Notes: generated by a model from the sequence alone, not told the origin. Counted from the first letter of the stretch, positions 27,830 through 37,282 are shown. The stretch is DNA of 50,597 bases from CAYIHX01 sp964363305 (GCA_964363305.1 CAYIHX010000029.1:1-50597); one strand, 5' to 3'. Numbers and translations are program-made.

Positions 27830-30800
27830 GCCGGGCCTTCCGCGATCAGCTTCCGGAGATTCCGCAGCCAGGAAGCCACGGCCTCTTCCGAGTGACCACT
27901 CAATCGGAGATCCCGACTGGCTCGCTCGACGAGCGGAGCATCCCCGGCGCGAAGCCCCACTTCGAGCGTCGCCTGAAGAATACGCGCATGGCCGGGCACC
28001 CAGCTCAGCGCACTCTGAACCAGCGCGACCGCCTGTCCGGCCTTCTTCTCTTTCACCAATCGCGCGGCTTCCTTCATGGCCGCCAAAGCGCGATTGCCCG
28101 CCAGGCGCGTCTCCTGCTCGCCACAGGCCGTTGCCAGAGGCAAGAACGATCGCCCCGACCGCCCGGCCCAGGCCGCGCAAATTCCCATCAGTGCGCGGTG
28201 CGGGACAAAACCGAGAAAGGGCACGAATTCGGCCTCGAGCCAAGCGCGATCCTTCTCCTCGAGCCGTTCCGAACCGGAGGCGATCTTGTCAACCCACCAG
28301 CGCAGCGGCTCGCGCGCTTCCCAGCCATTTAAATCCTTCCGATCCAGACGGCCCAGGGCCTCCTTCACCTGCGCCGTCCAAGTTTTCTCTTCGACCGAGA
28401 CGCCGTTCAAAATCTCAAACCAGACGTCCACTGCGACGGGACCGTGCGCGGGCCAGTCGCGAATCAATTCTTCCTCGGGCGTCAGGCGGGCACGCTCCAG
28501 CCACGCTTGCGCGCGCGCTTCTCCCGCCCGGGCGGCGCGCTCCAGACTCTTCACGGCTTCTGCTCTCTGTTGGGCATCCAGCAGCGCCAAACGGCCTTCG
28601 TAGTAGGCGCGGGCGCCGGGAGAAAGCGTAGCGGACAAGCTGCGCAGCAGGCGTTTGGCCGACTCCGCTCGGGGCGTGACCAAGAGGCCCGAAACCCGGC
28701 CCCGCGGCGAACCGAGCAGCTCTTCAAGAATCATTTCGAGCGCGCCCCGTGGATTCGCCACCGCAAGGTTCTCCGGCCGCAGGTACTCGTGGGGAAGAAG
28801 CCCCTCCTCCATCGGCGCTTTCCCGCTGGGATTCCCCAAGGGCGCCAAGACCTCAACCCAAGACCGGTCATCATCATTGATCAGGCCCGAGACCTCCTGG
28901 CGTCCCTCTCCGGTCGCATCGACCCGTCGAGCGAGAAACGTCGGGGAGGCCAGCACGCGATGCTCACGCGCGTCGGGCATGGCTTGCAGGGCCGCGAGCC
29001 GCGAAGGGTCAAGCTTCAAAGGCGCGCGCGATCCCACCAGAAAAAGCGCCCCAGCCTCGTCGATCCGGTAAATCATGTAATGCTCGAACACCGAGGTGAA
29101 TGCGCGGAACAAGGACGCCACCGCTTCCGGCGGCATGTTCGAATCGCCGAACCAGGTCGAAAAAACTCCGTTCTCAGCGAGATTTTCACGCGCCAGCTCA
29201 AAGAACTCACGGGTGAAGATCGGCGCCGCCACCCAAGGATGGGCGGGCATCGAGGTCAGAACATCGAACCGCGTCGAAGAGCGGAGCCGATTCAATCGCA
29301 GATAGTGGCGAGCATCGTTGACCTCGATCGTGACTCGGGGGTCAACGGCCGGCCCCGCGCCGCGAAAAATCCGGCGCGAAGCTTCGATCACGCCTGGCTC
29401 GAGTTCAAGCACCGTGACGCGGGGAACTCCGGCCCGCAGGAGGTAATCGACGGTCGTTCCGGCCCCGAGGCCGACCACGAGCGCATTCTTCGCGCTCGGC
29501 ACATGAGCGAGCGGGACAAAGCCGACCAGGAGGGATTCAAACACATGGTGAGGCGCATCGATGCTGTAGCTGCCCTGCCCTAAACCATTCAAAGTCAGCG
29601 AACGGTTCGGACCGCTCTCCCGCACCAAGACGTTGCTACTCTGCCCCTCTTGAAAGAAAAGCTTCTCGCGCTCGATGGCCGCCAGCGAATTCAGAAACCC
29701 GGAATAATCGAGCCCGTAAGTCACTCCGGCCTGAGTCAGCGTCAAAGCCGGAAAGCCACGGTAGCCGAACAGCGAGAGGCAGCTCAAAAGCGCCACCCCC
29801 AACGCGAGGGGACGACTTTTCTGCTGGGAAAGAAAGACGGCGGCCAAAGCGGCGCCCAGGGCCATACCGACGAAAACAAAAAGAAGAGAGGTCTCTGATC
29901 CGAGATGCGGAAGAAGAAAAAAACCCGCGATCAACGACCCGGCGATGCTCCCCAGGGTGTTCCAGGCCGAGACTTGCGCCATCGCCTGGCCCGAGCCCGC
30001 GGCCTGGCTCTCCGTTCGCCGAATCAGCACCGGAAAAGAAATTCCCGCGAGGACGGTCGTCGGCAAAAGAAAAAGCATCACGCACAGAAGCTGTACGTGC
30101 AAGGACGCCCAGCCCGGCCCCATCCAACCGGTCAGGGATGCGAGAACGTAGGCCATCGAGACGACGAAGGTCAGTTGGAGAATCGTGAGGACCAACCCCA
30201 CGACGCCGATGCCCGCGTAGGCCAGCCCGAGATCGACGCCCTTTCTCTCCCAACGGCCCAGCAGCGGGACGGCCAAGACGCCACCCAGGCCGATCCCCAG
30301 CAGCACGCTGATGAGTACGGCCCCGACTCCATAGAGGGTTCCGTGCAAAAGAATCGCGAACAGCCGCGACCAGATGATTTCGAGCCCGATAAAGGTGAGG
30401 CCCGAGAGAAAAGTCGCGACCAGGGCAAAGGCGTGGGCCTTCGATTTCTCCACGGTGGCGCGCTCAGCACGAGGGCCGCGAGGCTGGGGCTTCTCCCGGC
30501 GGGAGAGCCAAAAAGCGAGCGCCGCCGCGGTGAGATTGAATCCCACGGTGACGAGCAGGCTTCGAAACATTCCGAGATGCGGGAGCGAAACATAGGTGAG
30601 GCCATACGCGCCGAGAAACGCGCCCAGGGTATTGATGCCGTAAATCAGGGCCGTCTGCGTTCCGACTTCGTGATCCTCATGAATCAAAGCCCGGCACATC
30701 AGCGGAAGCGTGCTCCCCATCAACACAGTCGGCAGCAACAAAATCGGCGCCGCGAAAACGAATCGCACCAGCGCTCCGCTCAGGCCCGTTCCGGGATCGA

Positions 30801-31095
30801 ATCGGGCAAAGACGTCCGCCAGATGAGTCAACACCGGGTAGAGCGCGAGCCCCAGAACCGCCAAGCCCGCCTCAACCGTCGCGTAAGCCCGCACCGGCCG
30901 AACCACTCGCGCCAGATACCGTCCGGCGAGAAACGAGCCGAGCGCCAGGCCGCCGAAAAAAACCGCAAGCACGGTGGAGAAAGAAAGCGTCGTCGAGCCG
31001 AAACTCAACGAGAGGAGACGCACCCACAGCAGCTCGTAAGCGAGACCGCTCATCCCCGAAAGAAGGAGGCACCCCAGCAAAGCAAATCGACGCAT
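27826..31095 (-). CDS. Polytopic membrane protein fused to a spermidine-synthase-like domain
   Basis: The 1089-residue protein starts with about 12 membrane segments (residues 1-440) containing the GLAYELLWVRLLSLSFG and FIGLEIIWSRLFAILL patterns of fused MFS/spermidine synthase proteins. A Rossmann SAM-like domain follows with ALVVGLGAGTTVDYLL near residue 535 and VTVLELEPGVIEAS. The C-terminal 350 residues are Ala/Leu/Glu-rich helices, TPR-like at the end (AALAAMKEAARLVKEKKAGQ-like). The substrate of such fusions is unknown; polyamine synthesis is not assured. The gene is translationally coupled to plsC. Confidence 0.85.
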   Translation of the reverse strand: MRRFALLGCLLLSGMSGLAYELLWVRLLSLSFGSTTLSFSTVLAVFFGGLALGSFLAGRYLARVVRPVRAYATVEAGLAVLGLALYPVLTHLADVFARFDPGTGLSGALVRFVFAAPILLLPTVLMGSTLPLMCRALIHEDHEVGTQTALIYGINTLGAFLGAYGLTYVSLPHLGMFRSLLVTVGFNLTAAALAFWLSRREKPQPRGPRAERATVEKSKAHAFALVATFLSGLTFIGLEIIWSRLFAILLHGTLYGVGAVLISVLLGIGLGGVLAVPLLGRWERKGVDLGLAYAGIGVVGLVLTILQLTFVVSMAYVLASLTGWMGPGWASLHVQLLCVMLFLLPTTVLAGISFPVLIRRTESQAAGSGQAMAQVSAWNTLGSIAGSLIAGFFLLPHLGSETSLLFVFVGMALGAALAAVFLSQQKSRPLALGVALLSCLSLFGYRGFPALTLTQAGVTYGLDYSGFLNSLAAIEREKLFFQEGQSSNVLVRESGPNRSLTLNGLGQGSYSIDAPHHVFESLLVGFVPLAHVPSAKNALVVGLGAGTTVDYLLRAGVPRVTVLELEPGVIEASRRIFRGAGPAVDPRVTIEVNDARHYLRLNRLRSSTRFDVLTSMPAHPWVAAPIFTREFFELARENLAENGVFSTWFGDSNMPPEAVASLFRAFTSVFEHYMIYRIDEAGALFLVGSRAPLKLDPSRLAALQAMPDAREHRVLASPTFLARRVDATGEGRQEVSGLINDDDRSWVEVLAPLGNPSGKAPMEEGLLPHEYLRPENLAVANPRGALEMILEELLGSPRGRVSGLLVTPRAESAKRLLRSLSATLSPGARAYYEGRLALLDAQQRAEAVKSLERAARAGEARAQAWLERARLTPEEELIRDWPAHGPVAVDVWFEILNGVSVEEKTWTAQVKEALGRLDRKDLNGWEAREPLRWWVDKIASGSERLEEKDRAWLEAEFVPFLGFVPHRALMGICAAWAGRSGRSFLPLATACGEQETRLAGNRALAAMKEAARLVKEKKAGQAVALVQSALSWVPGHARILQATLEVGLRAGDAPLVERASRDLRLSGHSEEAVASWLRNLRKLIAEGPA

Positions 31096-31142
31096 CCCGG
31101 AAGCCTAGCGGTACCGCGAAGGCCAGCGCAAGGGGCCTCCGC

Positions 31143-32825
31143 TCAAAATGGAGCGGCTCTCTTCAGCGCTTCGTACGCATCCACGAGCCCGCCGCCCCGG
31201 GAGAGCGAGCCGAACGGCACATGCGTGAACTGCCCGTTCTCATCCGCGATCGAGCCCGGAAGAAGGACGGGGAGCGAAGTCCTGGTGCGCAGCGTTCCGA
31301 CGAGAACGTCCTTGAGTTGTTGAACCGTCAAGGCCGGATACTGCGACCACACGAGGGCCGCCACACCGGTCACCACGGGCGTCGCCATGCTCGTCCCCGA
31401 GAACGACGCATACTGATTGCCCTGCGGAATGGTCGAAAGAATGTCCACGCCGGGAGCGAAGAGATCCACCGACTCCACCCCGTAATTGGAGAACGGAGCC
31501 GGAAGTTTCTCAGAATTTTCATGCGTCGAAGCCCCGATCGTCAACCAATGTTCGAGGGTCGCCGCAACACTTCCAGCCTGACGAGGATTCGGAAAATGGG
31601 GAAATAAATCGATATTCAAGGCAGAATTCCCTGCCGCGTGCACGACGAGCACGCCATGATCGGCGGCATACTGAAACGCCGCATCGACGCCGGTCTTATG
31701 AGGCGAGTAGGTCTTCCCGAAACTCATGTTGATGATCCGGGCCCCTTGGTTCACCGCGTACCGGACCGCATTGGCCACGTCCTTGTCGTACTCGTCCCCG
31801 TTCGGCACGGCGCGAATGGGCATGATCCGCACGTCATGCGCCACGCCGTCGATCCCCAGGCCGTTGCCGCGAACCGCGCCGATGATGCCCGACACATGCG
31901 TGCCATGACTTGCATCCCCGTAGCTTACCTCCGCATCGCCATAGCCGGTGGTTTGAGTGAGATCGCTCGGGTCATCGCCCAGCACGTCGCGCCGGGGGTC
32001 GAACGCCTCGTTGAGATAAGAGTCAAGAGTCTGCTGCGACCGCTCGATCAACGCATCGATGCGGCCCAGGCGGGTGACTTTGTTTTGTTCCATCAGGAGC
32101 AGCATTTTCTTGCGAGCAGCGAAGGCTTTCAGTCCCTTCGGCACAAACGCCTCCAGATTCTCGCGGGTGATGGCCTCAAATTCGAGCGCGAGCTCGTCTT
32201 TGAGATCCTGATAGATTTCGAAGAACTGCTCCCGCAGCGGAATCAGGCGATCCAACGTATCCAGCGCGGTCTGCCGCTCGGCGGAATGATCGGTCGCCAG
32301 CTGCTCCAGGAACTTCGACTCCTCGACCGTCAACGACTGGCCCGCCGCCTCACGTTCGAGCTTGAGGCGCTTCATCCGCACCAGCTCACGCGTCAGTTCG
32401 AGCGTCGTCGTGTCGACCGCACCGAGAAAATTCCAGCCGTGAAGATCGTCGACGAAACCGTTATGATCGTCGTCGATTCCATTTCCGGGAATTTCCCCCG
32501 GGTTCACCCACAGGTGATCCTTCAAATCCTCATGCGAAATATCCAGGCCGCTGTCGATCACCGCGACCACCACGGGCGCAACCCCGAGGCGAACATTCAG
32601 CTCTTCATAGGCGCGGTCGGCCTGAGTCCCTTCCACTCCGTCTTTTTCAGGCGAATGAGTGAACCAGTTTTTCAGGTTGAGCTCCGAGGTGACTGAAAGC
32701 CGATCCCCCTTCGCATTCGTCACGGGCATCTCATCGATCCCGGGAATGGGAACCGCGGTCGGGCGGGACTCGCCGCAGGCCGTCAATACCAGAGCTACGC
32801 AAACCACAGGAAGGAGTTTTGCCAT
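31143..32825 (-). CDS. Subtilisin-like (S8) lipoprotein protease
   Basis: The 560-residue protein has a lipoprotein signal with lipobox LTAC (Cys17). The S8 triad is Asp91 (VIDSGLD), His307 (SHGTHVSG) and Ser479 (GTSMATP), with Asn400 (AAGN) for the oxyanion hole. The 215-residue Asp-His distance is unusually long: an insertion from about residue 135 to 280, largely helical and charged, separates them. It probably acts attached to a membrane facing the periplasm or the outside. The neighbouring S1 protease is transcribed in the same direction 57 bp upstream. Confidence 0.92.
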   Translation of the reverse strand: MAKLLPVVCVALVLTACGESRPTAVPIPGIDEMPVTNAKGDRLSVTSELNLKNWFTHSPEKDGVEGTQADRAYEELNVRLGVAPVVVAVIDSGLDISHEDLKDHLWVNPGEIPGNGIDDDHNGFVDDLHGWNFLGAVDTTTLELTRELVRMKRLKLEREAAGQSLTVEESKFLEQLATDHSAERQTALDTLDRLIPLREQFFEIYQDLKDELALEFEAITRENLEAFVPKGLKAFAARKKMLLLMEQNKVTRLGRIDALIERSQQTLDSYLNEAFDPRRDVLGDDPSDLTQTTGYGDAEVSYGDASHGTHVSGIIGAVRGNGLGIDGVAHDVRIMPIRAVPNGDEYDKDVANAVRYAVNQGARIINMSFGKTYSPHKTGVDAAFQYAADHGVLVVHAAGNSALNIDLFPHFPNPRQAGSVAATLEHWLTIGASTHENSEKLPAPFSNYGVESVDLFAPGVDILSTIPQGNQYASFSGTSMATPVVTGVAALVWSQYPALTVQQLKDVLVGTLRTRTSLPVLLPGSIADENGQFTHVPFGSLSRGGGLVDAYEALKRAAPF

Positions 32826-32882
32826 CCGGTGGGGCTACCAGAAAAGCAGTCCTGACACGGAGAGACGAAAATTCCGTTGGAG

Positions 32883-33557
32883 CTATTCTGTCAAAAAGGA
32901 ACGGATCTGGCGGTTCATGAGATCCGTAAAATAGCTCAGCTCCGACTCATGATCGACCATCGAAACGACACCGATCAGAACCTTCCGCTTTCCGACCATC
33001 ACCCAAGCCGGCCCGCCGGAGTCCCCCGGGCACGACCGGATGCCGCCGTCTCCCTTGGTCCGCAAATGATGCCCTTCCCGGCCCATGACCTCCAGCGATG
33101 CAAAGCGCTCGACTCCATCTTCAAGTTCCTCACCCTGCTCGTAGCGCCCGCACCCAAAGCCTGCGAAAGAAAAAGAATCACCCTGCCGGAGGGGCTCAAT
33201 CTCCTCAAGAGACCAGGGCGCGACGTTGCGGATCGCGGCATCCAGGTGCACCCAGGCCACATCCCAGCCTTCATCGGCACCGTTTTCGTCGCCTTGATGA
33301 TACCCCCGAGGAACCTCGAACGTTCCGAGGATCGATCGCCTTCCAACGGTGATCTTCGCCCGGTCGCCTGCCTTCCCACAATGAGCCGCGGTGAGTAGCC
33401 GATCCTCCGCGACCAGCGTGGCCGTGCAGTAGCCGCCCTCCTCGAGGTGCAGCTGAAAGACGGCGGGAAAATCATGCGCCCGCCCTCCGATGGCTTGCGG
33501 CAGAGCAATACCCGAACCCGCGCTCATCAGCGAAACCAGAATCCATTCCGTCCACAT
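32883..33557 (-). CDS. Secreted trypsin-like serine protease (S1)
   Basis: The 224-residue protein has a short signal (MWTEWILVSLMSAGSGIA) and the chymotrypsin triad His59 (TAAHC), Asp99 (GWDVAWVHL) and Ser180 (CPGDSGGP). IGGRAHDFPAVFQL after the signal resembles an activated N-terminus (IVGG-like), so the zymogen pro-part is very short. The substrate is unknown. It sits upstream of the S8 lipoprotease in the same direction, forming a protease pair. Confidence 0.9.
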   Translation of the reverse strand: MWTEWILVSLMSAGSGIALPQAIGGRAHDFPAVFQLHLEEGGYCTATLVAEDRLLTAAHCGKAGDRAKITVGRRSILGTFEVPRGYHQGDENGADEGWDVAWVHLDAAIRNVAPWSLEEIEPLRQGDSFSFAGFGCGRYEQGEELEDGVERFASLEVMGREGHHLRTKGDGGIRSCPGDSGGPAWVMVGKRKVLIGVVSMVDHESELSYFTDLMNRQIRSFLTE

Positions 33558-33577
33558 GAGGCCAGTTCATCCGAGGT

Positions 33578-34090
33578 TCAGCGGGAGGTCAAGAGATGAA
33601 AAAGAAGCACCCCCGGAAAGAACCAAAGGCGGAAGCGAGTCTGGCAGGAGGTCCGGTCCTCTTCAAATGCGGCATGCACCGTCACTCTCCTCCTCATTTC
33701 GCTCGGCACCAAAAACATGAACGCCGAGCAATAGCCCAACGCAATCCCCACCTCGGCCGGGTCCTCGCCGCCCAGACTGAGGCGAAAAAAACTCAACCGA
33801 AGGTGAAGCGCCCGAACGATGCGGGCGATCGGGCGCGACAAGATCCAAGAAAATTTCCGAGGACTCTGACGACGACGAGGCCGGGAGCGAGCCGACGGCG
33901 GCTGGGACGACCCCCCGGATCGCGGAAATTCTCCGCCAAAGGGAATCCCAAACCACCTCCCCTCGAGTAAAACCTCAATGCCCTCATCGCCACTCGACGC
34001 ACTCACTGCAAGATACACCGGCATCAGCAGAAGCGCCAAGAGGAGGAGGGCGACTCCCACCCCGGCAATCGTCAACATATTTAGACTCAA
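33578..34090 (-). CDS. DUF2953 (YtfI-like) membrane protein
   Basis: The 170-residue protein has one N-terminal membrane segment (about 5-28), a short basic low-complexity region (RSRPRRRQSPRK) and a C-terminal domain with GEDPAEVGIALGYCSAF followed by a hydrophobic end, which fits DUF2953. In Bacillus the DUF2953 gene ytfI neighbours ytfJ/gerW, as here. The TTG at 34090 has an AAGG site 8 bp upstream; the ATG at 34078 is an alternative. The gene follows the GerW-like gene without a gap. Confidence 0.65.
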   Translation of the reverse strand: MSLNMLTIAGVGVALLLLALLLMPVYLAVSASSGDEGIEVLLEGRWFGIPFGGEFPRSGGSSQPPSARSRPRRRQSPRKFSWILSRPIARIVRALHLRLSFFRLSLGGEDPAEVGIALGYCSAFMFLVPSEMRRRVTVHAAFEEDRTSCQTRFRLWFFPGVLLFHLLTSR

Positions 34091-34453
34091 TCAGGAGGCC
34101 TTGGAAGCCCTCTTGGACTCCATGGTTTTCTCGACAGCTTTGGTCACAAAGGACCCGATATTTTCAAGAGCCGAAGCCGTACCGCCCTTGATGGACTCCA
34201 GGCGAATATCGCCATTCTTATCGACAATAAGCAGAGCCACGGGCTTGATCCCCCCGCCGCCGCCGATGCCGCCGCCGCTTCCTTTCGGAGAGGTCTCCCC
34301 TTCGCCGGCACCCGAACCGAATCCAAACCCGATACTCACGATGGGAACGACGGTGTTTTCTCCGATCTGGATGGGCTCGCCGACGACCGTCTTGCTCGTC
34401 AGCATTTTCTCCATTTCATCGAGCGATGTTTTCAGCATTTCTTCGATCTTCAT
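34091..34453 (-). CDS. GerW/YtfJ-family protein
   Basis: The 120-residue product matches the GerW (YtfJ) family: an N-terminal helix (MKIEEMLKTSLDEMEKMLTS), KTVVGEPIQIGENTVVPIVS, a Gly-rich loop (GSGGGIGGGGG) and PVALLIVDKNGDIRLESI. Family members in endospore formers are needed for germination, but homologues are common in non-sporing bacteria with no known role. The start follows AAGGAAGGG. It directly precedes the DUF2953 gene, the pairing found in Bacillus. Confidence 0.85.
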   Translation of the reverse strand: MKIEEMLKTSLDEMEKMLTSKTVVGEPIQIGENTVVPIVSIGFGFGSGAGEGETSPKGSGGGIGGGGGIKPVALLIVDKNGDIRLESIKGGTASALENIGSFVTKAVEKTMESKRASKAS

Positions 34454-34668
34454 ACGACAATCCCTTCCTTCTCGACCTCATGCTCTGCAACTTACGAGCC
34501 TGCCGGGGACCGCAGAGAAGCGAGAGTAGGGATTCCTTTTGGGACAAATATTCGCAACTCCGGGCACCGCAGTGCCGCTAAATCCCACTGAACAGTACGT
34601 TTAGCGAACGATTGACGCAAAGCGCAACCAAGGGTATTGCCCCCTCACCTCAAGGAGCTTCTCAGAAA

Positions 34669-35802
34669 ATGAAGTACACAAAAGCAGTTCTGTTCGGTTT
34701 GGTCCTCATCGCGGGCGGAGGCGCAGACTCTTACGCCCAATCCCTCGACGGCGGTGGCAGCGACATCGGCAACGGCGGCGGAGGATGGGCTTGCTTACGC
34801 GTGGGCCGAGCCCCATCGGTCGAGCTGGTCGATCACTACGAGGCGAGAGAGGAACTGCGACTCAACATCCCGGCCCGTTTGGAAACGGCCTACTCTCAAA
34901 TCGTCGATCAGCTCTCGCAGAAAATCGCGAGCATCGATCCGAACTTCCATCAAGCCTTCGCGGCCAAACTTCAGATCGTGCGTCAGCGCTGGAACGAGCT
35001 CCCCTCCTCCGATTTGCGAGAATTCGACGACTTGCTCTGGACGTCCAAGCCCCGCCCGGAACAGACCTGCATCGGCGGCCGAGTCGAGTACGTGCAGATC
35101 GTCAACTTCAAAAACGACGGCCGCGTGCTCGTTGACCAGACTTGGTTCAACCGACTCTCTCCGCTCGATCAAGCCCTGACTCAGATTCACGAGGCGATCT
35201 ACGCGCTCAAACGCGAACCGATCGCGAACGGCGGCGAAAGCGCGCACGATTCCCGCCGTACTCGCGAGCTCGTCGGCTACCTCGCGTCCGACGCGTCCGT
35301 CGACCGCTACCGGGATCTCCTGCGGCTTCCGCCTCGGCCTCCGGTTGTGGCGCCTGTTTCGGTGCTGCAAGAAGGGCAGTACGTGAGGCTCGGCGGACCC
35401 GACATTTTAGGCCGCACCCTGCGATTACAAATCTACCACCTCAGAAGAGGCCTCTACAAATTTCGTCCCTCGGTTACCGGACCGAGCGCGCCAGACGGCA
35501 TATTCCTGCAAAATCTGCTCGCTTACTGCAATGGGGGTTATTGTGAAGTCCAATTTGATCCACACTACAATCAACAACTGAGTCATCCCTTCCCTACACA
35601 TGTAGCGCGCCTCGTCGTCGAACCAGAAGAACCGCTCGAACTCAGAATGACAGGACGGATTTACCGAGGAACAAGGCCCGAGCGATCAGATCTGTTATGC
35701 CCCTCATACCTGGATTCAATGAGCTGCCAATTCTGGAACGATGTTTTCGGCAGTGGCAACGAGTTCTTCTTTCGCCGCGAGCGAGACAACCCACAGCCAT
35801 GA
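34669..35802 (+). CDS. Exported protein paired with a TIGR02147-type gene
   Basis: The ATG at 34669 follows AAGGAG and starts a signal peptide (MKYTKAVLFGLVLIAGGGADSYAQ). The 377-residue product has a Gly-rich start of the mature part (LDGGGSDIGNGGGGWACLRV) and a QIHEAIYALKR segment that is a recurring feature in exported proteins of Bdellovibrio-like bacteria. The C-terminal third has four cysteines. No enzymatic family is recognised. Its stop overlaps the start of the downstream regulator-like gene (ATGA), so the two are coupled. Confidence 0.7.
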   Translation: MKYTKAVLFGLVLIAGGGADSYAQSLDGGGSDIGNGGGGWACLRVGRAPSVELVDHYEAREELRLNIPARLETAYSQIVDQLSQKIASIDPNFHQAFAAKLQIVRQRWNELPSSDLREFDDLLWTSKPRPEQTCIGGRVEYVQIVNFKNDGRVLVDQTWFNRLSPLDQALTQIHEAIYALKREPIANGGESAHDSRRTRELVGYLASDASVDRYRDLLRLPPRPPVVAPVSVLQEGQYVRLGGPDILGRTLRLQIYHLRRGLYKFRPSVTGPSAPDGIFLQNLLAYCNGGYCEVQFDPHYNQQLSHPFPTHVARLVVEPEEPLELRMTGRIYRGTRPERSDLLCPSYLDSMSCQFWNDVFGSGNEFFFRRERDNPQP

Positions 35803-36599
35803 CGTTGCATTCTCTCCTCCAAAACGCTTACGCCACCCGGCTCTCTCGCAATCCGCGGTACTCCCTCCGCGCTTTCGCGCGTGACTTAGGGATCTCCGCG
35901 GCGGGGCTCTCCCAGGTGATCAACAAGCGCCAGGGCGTGTCCCCGGAGAAGGCCCGCCTCTTCGGAAGGCGCCTGGGCTTGAGCGAGGCCGAAATCGAAA
36001 CCCTCGTTCTCGATGCGACGCAAGCCTTTGGCCGTTCCGCCTCGGCCCGTAAAGCGGCCAGGAAAGAAATTCAACGACGGAGCAAGGAAGCTCCGGGACA
36101 GGTGCTCACGGTCGAACTCTTTCAAGCCGTTTCCGACTGGTGGCACTGGGCCCTGATCGAAATCGCGCAGATCGAAGACCATCACTCGGTCGATAGCCTG
36201 GTCGAAAGCGCCCACCGCCGCATCGGCTTGACCCCAGCCGCTCTGCGGGACGGCGTCGGGCGCCTCCTGAAGCTCGAGATCCTCAAGAAGGGCGCCTGCA
36301 TCAAGCCCTGCAAGGACACTCGAATCGTGCCCGCCGGGATTCCCAGCGAAGCGATCCGCAAGTTGCATCAACAAATGCTCGAGAAAGCTCAAAACGCGCT
36401 CGCCTTCCAGTCGATCGACGAAAGGGATTTCGGCGCCTCCTTCGTGTCGATCGATCCCCGGGCGCTCCCGCTCCTGAAAGAAAAGCTCCGTCGCTTCCGC
36501 CGCGAAGTGATCGCCGAGTTCGGCCACGACTCAACGAATCCAGCGGCCGTCGTTTACTGCCTCAATACGCAGGCGTTTCGGGTTGAGAGACCGAACTAG
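35799..36599 (+). CDS. TIGR02147-family putative regulator
   Basis: The 266-residue product begins with a helix-turn-helix-like region (YSLRAFARDLGISAAGLSQVINKRQGVS) and continues with the DUF4423-type domain typical of TIGR02147 proteins (WWHWALIEIA, then RIGLTPAALRDGVGRLLKLE). The family is paralogous in Fibrobacter and Bdellovibrio-like genomes and its target is unknown. The ATG at 35799 overlaps the preceding stop, which supports that start. The coupled secreted protein upstream is probably functionally linked. It converges on the methyltransferase gene with a 2-bp gap. Confidence 0.85.
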   Translation: MTLHSLLQNAYATRLSRNPRYSLRAFARDLGISAAGLSQVINKRQGVSPEKARLFGRRLGLSEAEIETLVLDATQAFGRSASARKAARKEIQRRSKEAPGQVLTVELFQAVSDWWHWALIEIAQIEDHHSVDSLVESAHRRIGLTPAALRDGVGRLLKLEILKKGACIKPCKDTRIVPAGIPSEAIRKLHQQMLEKAQNALAFQSIDERDFGASFVSIDPRALPLLKEKLRRFRREVIAEFGHDSTNPAAVVYCLNTQAFRVERPN

Positions 36600-36601
36600 C
36601 C

Positions 36602-37282
36602 TCAGTCCTCCAACCAGCGCAGCCGAAAAAGCCGCTTCCCCTGCATGGATTTCTTGTGCCGGATCAAGTCCGCCTGCACGTCCCGATAATCGATCACGAC
36701 TTTCTCCCGGGCCTCGAAGCGTCCTTCCCAAAGCAACGCTGTGTTCTTGAACTCCTCCCGAACCTTCTGCCAGGGAAAACACCGAAACGAGAACCGGCGC
36801 GACGAGTGAACGTTATGGGGCTTGAACTGAAAAGTCACTCGATGGGCTTCTTGGCTAGCCTCCACAAACCAACGATGATGGTAATGGCCACACCACCAGT
36901 GGCGTTCGACCCCCTTGGTGCTTTCATAGGTTCGGCTCGGAGTCTCGATATAGCCCGCCTTGGCAACTCGCATCATCTCCCGGCAAATCTTGATCGGGTC
37001 TTTGATGTCCTCCAAAGTATGGCGGCAAACCACGAAATCGAATTTCTGATCCTCAAAAGGAAGGCGCTCGATCTCGCCGAGATCCAGCTGGAAAAAATTT
37101 TCTTTCCGGATTTGTAGCTCGCCGTAGCCGTAAGCGCCGGCCACATTCATCGTCTCGAACGGCATGATATCGACCATGTGAGTGGCCTGCTTACAGGGAG
37201 CAAACCACCCGCCGATATCGAGAATTTGCGGGGCGACCGTCGCGGAATGAAATGCTCGTAGCTTGTCGTCTAAGTTTTTCAT
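36602..37282 (-). CDS. Class I SAM-dependent methyltransferase
   Basis: The 226-residue protein starts at ATG 37282 (MKNLDDKLRAFHSAT). SAM-binding motif I is ILDIGGWFAPCKQATHMVDI, and RLPFEDQKFDFVVCRHTLEDI is the motif region around the Methyltransf_11 acidic site. Afterward, a WWCGHYHHRWFVE segment with many His and aromatic residues is unusual and may form a metal or substrate site. The substrate is unknown. The start lies about 47 bp before a long palindromic repeat. Confidence 0.8.
   Translation of the reverse strand: MKNLDDKLRAFHSATVAPQILDIGGWFAPCKQATHMVDIMPFETMNVAGAYGYGELQIRKENFFQLDLGEIERLPFEDQKFDFVVCRHTLEDIKDPIKICREMMRVAKAGYIETPSRTYESTKGVERHWWCGHYHHRWFVEASQEAHRVTFQFKPHNVHSSRRFSFRCFPWQKVREEFKNTALLWEGRFEAREKVVIDYRDVQADLIRHKKSMQGKRLFRLRWLED

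Noticed and set aside
28444..31323. Long plus-strand open frames opposite the membrane/spermidine-synthase gene
   Set aside because: They are antisense frames of a well-supported gene with GC-rich third positions; no domain is recognisable in them.
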